From assembly GCA_002325615.1 (NCBI GenBank), contig DCSL01000031.1, positions 1,028 to 12,415 on the forward strand: DNA of 11,388 nt, read 5' to 3'. The DNA is from Amoebophilaceae bacterium UBA1467 (GTDB lineage Bacteria; Bacteroidota; Bacteroidia; Cytophagales; Amoebophilaceae). Positions 6,378-11,388 of the stretch are shown here, in pieces (the stretch's first letter is position 1; every line of letters begins with the position of its first letter). The position numbers and the translations under genes are program-made. The notes under the pieces were generated by a model that did no database searches, was not told where the DNA came from, and saw only the letters and a list, made by a program, of their open reading frames with translations.

Positions 6378-7772
6378 CTACACCGTGCCCATGTACTGTT
6401 GAGACCTGTACTGGCGAAGTATTCCTCCTAGCATTAGGCTCAGAATCCGTTTGCCTACTACTTGGCTTATTAGCCCCCCTTGCTTACCTCCAATCCTCTT
6501 CCTCAACGCATTGAACTTGGTGGCTGCTACCTGATGAACAGCGATTTGTCCTGCAGTTTTCAGCACTTGCATAGCGAAGTTGGCCAGATAGCCCGCCTGC
6601 TCAGGAGTGATCTCCGAATCATGATCCAGAAAGTAAGTAGTTAAATGCGCTTTTGCTATTTCTATCTTACCATCCAGTAGCTTCAGGACTTGATCGTAAC
6701 CATAGTTAGTCACCAAGTAACTCACCAGACCCACGGGCGTCAGGTTTTTAAGCCACATGGCGCCACCTACGACGCTACCTGTATTTTTCATCAGAGACAG
6801 AAGCGCAGGATGCGCATCAAGCCAGGCTTCTATCCCTTGTAGACCAGTAGCTGTATCTGCCCATACACCCGCTCCCCTCAGCATCGAAGCCGGATTATCG
6901 CGCAGCAGGGTCTGATAGCCTATATCAGACTGCATGGCATACACTGGATGAGCCAAACGATGTGCTTCTAGCTTATTGAACAAGTCCTTGCCTGAATTGA
7001 TGACAAGTTCTTTTCTCTCACTCTCAGAGAGCGCCGCTGCAATTGCATTCATAAGACAATTAGCGTCATTGATAGCGTTAATCACAATAGTTCCATCGGT
7101 TGGCGTATAGTGGCCATGGTTATTTTCTGTAGGGTTTGGATTAGACGCATAATCAATTCTTATCACTCCATTTTTTCTGTACTTAGTACCTATGCAACCT
7201 TGATATACGCCGTCTTTACGAACTTCTATAGTTTTCTTAATCACGGCAGCAACACCTCCTAGTTGTGTGACGTTGCTCTCTTGTGGTTGCAACTGCTCCG
7301 CTAAATTTTCATTAGGAGTACTACCAGGGGAGGGGGCTACGCTACTATGGTTATTCGTTGTGGGATTTTGCGTAGCAAGGGAGTTATCAGAAGTAGGATC
7401 CACCTGCGTGGTGGTTCCCCTAGATTCCTCCTCCCTGGCTTGTTGATTCGCATGTTTATTTTGAGCCACACTGATTTGGCTGGCTAATACCGCTTTTTCT
7501 CGTTCCTCACGCAACCGCTTAGTAATACCTGAGGTGGCAAAGTCTACGAAGGCCCCTGCGGCTAGACTCGTAAGTGGGTTGAGCAAATGCTGATTCACCT
7601 CTCCTAAGAGCTGTGCAGTGACGTTGCCAGTCAGCGCATTGCCCAAGGTGCTTGATCGGACGGTCATCATGCCGACAGTGCCTATGGTAGCCAGGGTAGC
7701 AGCAGCAATCTGCAACAGACCAATCAGGGCAACAGCACAGATAGAGAGCCACGGTGAGCGATTTTCCTTCGC
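6378..7772 (-). pseudogene. Large open segment of a polymorphic-toxin-like protein, 5'-truncated
   Basis: The frame is open from just after TAG 7773-7775 to TAG 6378-6380, about 464 codons, with no ATG until codons 16-17 counted from the TTG at 7715. That suggests loss of the true 5' end. From the TTG: a hydrophobic alanine-rich start (QIAAATLATIGTVGMMTV); an amphipathic segment with TKRLREEREKA (65-75); a Ser/Thr/Asn/Gln/Pro-rich linker at 90-150; a compact domain from about 158 with GVIRIDYASNPNPTENNHGH and TPTDGTIVINAINDANCLMN (Cys220), vaguely like the D-x-N-C-L nucleophile motif of OTU/papain-type proteases; then a helical region (GVWADTATGLQGIEAWLDAH, GSVVGGAMWLKNLTPVGLVS) to a basic end RKRIGGKQGG. 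The architecture, linker plus several small domains, suits a polymorphic toxin or host-directed effector. The protease idea is weak because no matching downstream His can be placed. It may still be expressed from an internal start. Confidence 0.6.
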
Positions 7773-7818
7773 CTATGTTGATCTGAGCCAATCGGCCTAA
7801 GTTTTCGGAGGGATGTTT
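7747..7818 (-). pseudogene. SecA-like P-loop fragment overlapping the gene junction
   Basis: In a frame different from both neighbours, the minus strand encodes ENLGRLAQINIGEGKSLTVA, resembling motif I (Walker A) of SecA-type DEAD ATPases and of toxin proteins that carry such a domain, where the usual form is close to ...GEGKS.T.A.... The frame closes upstream with TGA at 7819-7821, inside the end of the exported-protein gene, and turns to Cys-rich nonsense downstream. It overlaps the start of the decayed toxin-like frame, so it may be a recombination or frameshift scar, or a coincidence. No further helicase motif follows. Confidence 0.3.
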
Positions 7819-9116
7819 TCATACAGGGTAAAGTGGGCCTGCATAAATTTCTGGTAGTCCTTGAGATACATCATCTCGTTCTTAGTTATCAACGTGCCTT
7901 TCTTAAATCTTCGGGCCATCTCCTTCCAATCACAGGGTACGGTAGGCAAGGCAATAAATGCGTCAAGCCATTCGTGTATCGCAAGGCTGTTGTATTGAAG
8001 CATACAAAACGGATACCGCGGATAGTAACTACTGAGCGGTAGAGGCGAATACAATAAGTCCTCTAGAAGAGCTAAAGGAAAGTTGCCTGAGCGATAATAC
8101 AAGTAGGCTTTGGTAAGAAGCTCTCTATATGCATTCCATGCGTGTTTACTGTTTAGTTGATCACTTGGATAATGACCAAGCCGGTACATAGCAAAAATCA
8201 ATAAGCGCTTTTCTTCGTTGCTAGCATGAGGGTTTGCCAAAAATTTAAGTATCTGATTGTTGTCGGGATTGCCTAGAAATACATAACTATTGATGTGCTC
8301 AATTAGTATGAGAAAATACGGTGGACTGTAAGCAATTTCTTGATGTGCAAACCAATTTATTTCATATTCATCCGACTCTTTTTTAGCCTTTCGAATAATT
8401 TCCGTAATGGGCAAAGGGTCTTTATAGTGCAAGTGTTGGCTTGGTCCTTTACGCGCCCATGCTTGGGCAAGCTTGCCGGATAATATTGCTTCAATATGTT
8501 GACCTATAGACGTATGAATGCCTACTTCTGTACGTACCTGTTGTAGAAATAGATGGGTCTTTTTTTTTCTACTTGCATCTTCATCAGGTAATACCAAAGG
8601 GTGGGTGTACAAAAGCTCAAACCCCAATACAAGCTGAAAAAGATCTTCGCTCAACTTCTGCTGCTGGTATAGCTTATAGCAAGATTTTGCAAAGGATAAG
8701 TAGCCATACATATTCTCCAAAGCATAGATAACAATTTGTTTTTGATGCTCTAAATGTTCAGAATTATTCAAGTAGGCCAAGCAATGTTCATAATAATGGT
8801 CAGGATGCTTGTAAATGGCCACAAAGTCTAGCGAGTTAAAAAGCGCAGTAGGGTCTTTCCAATCTCCTACTTTGGCCGCTATAGCATCAATTTTATTAGG
8901 GAATGTGACCCAAGTCCCCCATTTACAACCATTTGTTTTAATATCTTGTGGCTCTTGATGCTTTCTATAATCTGGATACCTATTTAAATAATGTGCCCAA
9001 TTAACCCAACCTCCATCATCTCGACTATATACATTGACAGGCTGTGAGACTATCGCGCCTATTAGAAGGCATATAAAAGCCAACCATCTTCTATCATTTG
9101 GAATAATTGTATTCAT
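7797..9116 (-). CDS. Exported protein of unknown function (about 439 residues)
   Basis: I do not recognise this protein. From the ATG at 9116 it starts MNTIIPNDRRWLAFICLLIG, a basic then hydrophobic stretch ending near SQPVNVYS that looks like a signal peptide, so the protein is probably periplasmic or surface-bound. The frame extends 11 codons further to a TTG at 9149, but ATG 9116 gives the better signal peptide and lies just after a promoter-like element. The mature part is rich in Tyr, His and Leu (WAHYLNRYPDYRKHQ, YKHPDHYYEHCLAYLNN, YPRYPFCMLQYNSLAIHEWL) and appears largely alpha-helical, perhaps repeat-like. There are scattered Cys but no catalytic motif or lipobox. It lies between the lipoprotein gene (96 bases) and the decayed toxin-like gene, which continues in the same frame after its TAG stop (7797-7799). 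Full length, no stops, so probably functional. Confidence 0.75.
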   Translation of the reverse strand: MNTIIPNDRRWLAFICLLIGAIVSQPVNVYSRDDGGWVNWAHYLNRYPDYRKHQEPQDIKTNGCKWGTWVTFPNKIDAIAAKVGDWKDPTALFNSLDFVAIYKHPDHYYEHCLAYLNNSEHLEHQKQIVIYALENMYGYLSFAKSCYKLYQQQKLSEDLFQLVLGFELLYTHPLVLPDEDASRKKKTHLFLQQVRTEVGIHTSIGQHIEAILSGKLAQAWARKGPSQHLHYKDPLPITEIIRKAKKESDEYEINWFAHQEIAYSPPYFLILIEHINSYVFLGNPDNNQILKFLANPHASNEEKRLLIFAMYRLGHYPSDQLNSKHAWNAYRELLTKAYLYYRSGNFPLALLEDLLYSPLPLSSYYPRYPFCMLQYNSLAIHEWLDAFIALPTVPCDWKEMARRFKKGTLITKNEMMYLKDYQKFMQAHFTLYENIPPKT

Positions 9117-9122
9117 TTTGTA

Positions 9123-9130
9123 CAAATTTA
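9123..9130 (-). promoter_or_regulatory. Possible -7 element for the exported protein
   Basis: On the minus strand this reads TAAATTTG, an exact TAnnTTTG match, ending 6 bases before ATG 9116. If used, the transcript would begin at or almost at the start codon (leaderless). It supports ATG 9116 over TTG 9149, but the upstream TTG element is not convincing. Confidence 0.3.
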
Positions 9131-9169
9131 AGCATGCTACTGTGCTCAAATTAAGAGGTAAGTAAGATG

Positions 9170-9200
9170 AATCGATACATTGGTGCCCAATGCATCGATT
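9170..9200. terminator. Strong hairpin after the lipoprotein gene, possible terminator
   Basis: Arms AATCGATACATTGG (9170-9183) and CCAATGCATCGATT (9187-9200) around a three-base loop: 14 positions with one mismatch, which becomes a G-U pair in the minus-strand transcript. It begins 13 bases after the lipoprotein stop (9213-9215) and precedes the exported-protein gene. No U-run follows, so it may be a processing or stability structure or a binding site instead. Confidence 0.5.
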
Positions 9201-9212
9201 AAACCTAAAATG

Positions 9213-9707
9213 CTACCAACCTGTGTATCTTCTTATTGCAGCGTCACTCCCCAAACCATGCGTTCCTCGAGTGACACTATATTGACTTGCACCCATGACT
9301 AACGTGTCAGATACTGAGATGGCACAATGACCAGACGCGTTATCACTAGTCCTTTTGACCGCAATCACGTCCCCCCGTTGCCGAGCAACTCCACAACCCA
9401 TGTGTTTCCAACCAGGAATATGATAGTTAGGATTAGCCCAGTCTGCAGCGACTATAGGCCAAGCACCATAGCTAGGTGCTCCTGCACCCGTCTCTTCAAG
9501 AACGTCGTGCACAAATTTATTACATTTCCATGTCCTAGCTGGGAAGTTATCTTTTCTCTTATCATACGCCCAGTCTGTGCTTCCTTCATATTGCTCCGCT
9601 GCGCACGCGATGTCTTCCCCATTTATATTTAAGGAACCTGGTACTCGGCTACACCCAGTAACAGTTGTTAGTAGCGCTACGACTATATATAGTTTAAATT
9701 CTTTCAT
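9213..9707 (-). CDS. Lipoprotein with CHAP/NlpC-P60-like cysteine amidase domain
   Basis: A 164-residue predicted lipoprotein. The N-terminus (KEFKLYIVVALLTTVTGCS) is a lipoprotein signal with lipobox VTGC, lipid-carrying Cys19. The rest resembles small papain-fold peptidoglycan amidases: WKCNKFVHDVLEETGA carries the presumed nucleophile Cys62, RQRGDVIAVKR is the typical G-D-V strand, and ASGHCAISVSD carries His127, the usual G-H-V/I motif. Length matches a single such domain. The likely role is cleavage of cell-wall peptides, either for remodelling or as a secreted hydrolase. Amidase effectors of type VI-like systems have a similar fold, but those are not normally lipoproteins. Its ATG (9707) lies 27 bases after the stop of the large toxin-like gene, so they are probably one transcription unit. 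The lipobox codons lie inside one arm of a 33-bp inverted repeat. Extra cysteines (35, 105, 128) may form disulfides. Confidence 0.65.
   Translation of the reverse strand: MKEFKLYIVVALLTTVTGCSRVPGSLNINGEDIACAAEQYEGSTDWAYDKRKDNFPARTWKCNKFVHDVLEETGAGAPSYGAWPIVAADWANPNYHIPGWKHMGCGVARQRGDVIAVKRTSDNASGHCAISVSDTLVMGASQYSVTRGTHGLGSDAAIRRYTGW
9631..9663 (+). repeat. 33-bp perfect inverted repeat, left arm
   Basis: Begins AAGGAACCTGG and ends CCCAGTAACA. Its exact reverse complement is at 10050-10082. On the minus strand this arm encodes residues 16-26 of the lipoprotein, VTGCSRVPGSL, including the lipobox. Identity stops abruptly on both sides. The arms enclose 386 bases holding the lipoprotein start, the 27-base gap and the last part of the large gene. 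Confidence 0.9.
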
Positions 9708-9734
9708 AAAAATTATTTATTTGTATGTTAGTTA

Positions 9735-11372
9735 TTATGTATACTCGCCGTGTTGCCGTCTACGTTCTTCTTCTCGGCGGTGCGTTTCGTCTAGTCTTGC
9801 TCTGCGTTCTTCCTGTTCACGACGCACGCTCTCTCGTCTTCTAAGCTCTTCTTGTTCTCTCCAACGAAAGTAGGCTTGCTCTGAACGCGCTGCCACTTCT
9901 TTTTCCTCTTGAAGTTCACTCTTGATATACTCTAAACCTGCTCGTGATGATGTGTGCGCATGATATAATACATCCGAATAATCTGAGTCATACCTATAGT
10001 AAAAAAGCCCAGAACTTGAGTCATACTCATGATAACATACATCGTCCAATGTTACTGGGTGTAGCCGAGTACCAGGTTCCTTGTAAATTTTTTTCGCTAG
10101 CTTCTCAATCAGTAAATCAACACGATGGATATATTCTTGTATCAGCACAAGTGGACTAGGGTTTTGGGGTAGATCTGACCGTGGCATTAATAAAAAGCTA
10201 CCCCCAACCCCATTATCAACATACACATCCTTATATAGATCGAACGTTTCCTTAAAATCCTTTACAGATCCACAAGCAGCCTCATACAAAGCATATTCTT
10301 GTATTCGCAATCTTTTTTGCCGTTTCTGCTCTTCTCTCGTACCCCGCCCTCTTTCCCACTCTTCTTCTCGCGCACGCCGCTCCTGCTCTTCGCGATCTGC
10401 CCGCTCGCATTTTGCTTCATACTCCCTTTTTGTCCGTTCCCACTCTTCATCACTTATTAGCCCAATACGAGTGAGCTTGTGGTACTTTCCAAGTGTAGTA
10501 TAAAATCCATGAGTAGCGAACACCGGCATTCCCCCTCGCAACCCCAATGCTCCCACATAGACGACCCTGGGTGCCCAAGGGGGCTGGTGGGTGTTTAAGA
10601 CATGCACCCAGTACTTATGTTGGCCAGGGGCTTTGCTGGCCAGCTTTTGTAGGGCTTGTGTAGGAGTTTGATCCCGTGCACAAACCACCGGAAGCCCCTG
10701 CGAACGGCCCCAAACATCTTGTACCTGGGCGAGCCACTTACCATCGGCCTCTTGAAAGCGCACCTGATGTCCTTGGGCGCTAGGATAGGGCTGAAAAGCC
10801 AGGTTGCTAGCTGGCTTGAAGTATGACTCCGTGCGCTCGGTGGCTTTTAAGGCGTGCTGCCCCTTTGGCTGTGACCAACGTGAGAAAACTGGATGCAGCT
10901 TCTCTGCATGTAGAGAACTGGTAGGCGGCAGTGCTTGCGGTTGGGTGACAGGAATAGCCACTACTACTGGAGAAATTGTACGAGATGTAGCTAGTGGGGC
11001 ACCCTTACGATGAACGATGATGTCCTGACCCAACACCGCATGACGGGGCTTGTTAGCATGATGCTTTATAGCCGCTTTAGGAGTGGTTGCAGCACTACGG
11101 GGGGAGCTGCCAGAGAGAGTTCGTTGCGTTGTGGCGCGCACCGGAGCAAAAGAAGGAGTGCTTGGTGACTTACGATCAACTGCAGGAGGCACTTCACTAG
11201 ACAATTTGACTAACGCATCAGTGGCGTATTCGCTAGATGGTAAGCTACGAGGCTCAATAGAGCGCTCCAGGGAAATAGCTTGCTCTTGTGTCGGCTTTGT
11301 AGCCTTAGTCTGCCGCACCTTAACAGGCCTACTCTCCTTGGCACTAGGCTTAGGCCCTGGCCCATCCACCAT
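9735..11372 (-). CDS. Large Arg/Glu-rich toxin-like protein, probably 5'-incomplete
   Basis: No known family is recognised with confidence. From ATG 11372 the protein has 545 residues, but the frame stays open to the window edge (five more codons, NPNWK, before that ATG), so the true start may lie outside. Layout: residues 1-165, a basic Pro/Ser/Thr/Ala-rich disordered region; about 170-300, a compact domain with GHQVRFQEADGKWLAQVQDV, GRSQGLPVVCARDQ and APRVVYVGALGLRGGMPVFA; 308-358, a highly charged coiled coil (EEWERTKREYEAKCERAD and similar); 365-430, a helical domain; 442-475, Tyr/Asp/Ser-rich; 480-545, a second charged coiled coil ending RRREESVRREQ-like repeats. No signal peptide is visible in the part seen. 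Size, linker-domain layout and position before the lipoprotein suggest a polymorphic toxin or host-directed effector. Residues 431-441 (KEPGTRLHPVT) come from an arm of the 33-bp inverted repeat. Stop TAA. Confidence 0.65.
   Translation of the reverse strand: MVDGPGPKPSAKESRPVKVRQTKATKPTQEQAISLERSIEPRSLPSSEYATDALVKLSSEVPPAVDRKSPSTPSFAPVRATTQRTLSGSSPRSAATTPKAAIKHHANKPRHAVLGQDIIVHRKGAPLATSRTISPVVVAIPVTQPQALPPTSSLHAEKLHPVFSRWSQPKGQHALKATERTESYFKPASNLAFQPYPSAQGHQVRFQEADGKWLAQVQDVWGRSQGLPVVCARDQTPTQALQKLASKAPGQHKYWVHVLNTHQPPWAPRVVYVGALGLRGGMPVFATHGFYTTLGKYHKLTRIGLISDEEWERTKREYEAKCERADREEQERRAREEEWERGRGTREEQKRQKRLRIQEYALYEAACGSVKDFKETFDLYKDVYVDNGVGGSFLLMPRSDLPQNPSPLVLIQEYIHRVDLLIEKLAKKIYKEPGTRLHPVTLDDVCYHEYDSSSGLFYYRYDSDYSDVLYHAHTSSRAGLEYIKSELQEEKEVAARSEQAYFRWREQEELRRRESVRREQEERRARLDETHRREEERRRQHGEYT
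10050..10082 (-). repeat. 33-bp perfect inverted repeat, right arm
   Basis: Exact reverse complement of 9631-9663. Within the large toxin-like gene it encodes KEPGTRLHPVT (residues 431-441), between the helical domain and the Tyr/Asp-rich part. Because it keeps the gene's frame open without a break, it was either inserted as a multiple of three or was ancestral here and later copied into the lipoprotein gene. Confidence 0.9.
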
Positions 11373-11388
11373 CTTCCAGTTCGGATTG

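Noticed and set aside
5925..6514. Plus-strand open frames over the decayed gene
   Set aside because: Leu/Ser-rich antisense shadows of the minus-strand coding pattern, with no domain and no promoter.
7000..7200. Firm OTU-protease call around the D-A-N-C-L motif
   Set aside because: Only the nucleophile-like motif is present; the following His cannot be placed and the conserved HY motif lies on the wrong side, so it is only mentioned as a faint resemblance.
5916..7799. Reassignment of TAG to a sense codon, since most breaks in the decayed gene and the preceding stop are TAG
   Set aside because: The TrpF-like gene and others end at TAG in the expected place, a TAA and several shifts also break the decayed gene, and no conserved gene contains an internal TAG.
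9577..9873. Plus-strand frame across the lipoprotein start as a gene of its own
   Set aside because: It is antisense to two better-supported genes and has Ser/Cys/Arg-rich shadow composition; it matters only as the alternative C-terminus if the segment inverts.
1..11388. CRISPR arrays, rRNA, transposase genes or riboswitches
   Set aside because: No regularly spaced repeats, no rRNA sequence, no transposase-like protein and no known riboswitch core were seen on either strand.

Overview
The window looks like a chromosome piece from an intracellular member of the Bacteroidetes, most likely an Amoebophilaceae-type symbiont (Amoebophilus/Cardinium relatives). This is an inference. It rests on the Bacteroidetes style of the conserved proteins, the absence of clear Shine-Dalgarno sequences before the starts, a promoter of the TTG-N19-TAnnTTTG type before the tRNA gene, an EamA permease resembling the S-adenosylmethionine carriers of intracellular bacteria, and a run of decayed toxin-like genes. 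No species call can be proved from this sequence alone.

Left half (1-4900) is housekeeping. It holds a DEDDh 3'-5' exonuclease (+), then a minus-strand pair mnmA -> EamA permease separated by 12 bases. Divergent from mnmA is a degenerate phosphoribosylanthranilate-isomerase-like barrel (+). Then come accA (-) and a tRNA-Asp(GTC) with its own promoter (+). Intergenic gaps are short and there are no stretches over 300 bases without a gene.

Right half (4901-11388) is accessory, entirely minus strand, and begins directly after the tRNA gene. Read in the direction of transcription (from 11388 down) it holds four parts. First is a large Arg/Glu-rich toxin-like protein, probably cut by the window edge. 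Second is a small lipoprotein with a CHAP/NlpC-P60-like Cys-His pair. Third is an orphan exported protein of about 439 residues. Fourth is a long decayed gene (about 7772 to 5473), followed by a small acidic protein that sits where a toxin's immunity protein would sit. The decayed gene keeps one reading frame through at least four stop codons and then breaks by several small shifts; its C-terminus can still be read across the breaks.

The most unusual structure is a perfect 33-bp inverted repeat (9631-9663 and 10050-10082). It lies inside two neighbouring coding regions: it encodes the lipobox of the lipoprotein and, in the other orientation, residues 431-441 of the large protein. Inversion between the arms would give the large protein a different, still open C-terminus of 69 codons and would remove the start of the lipoprotein.
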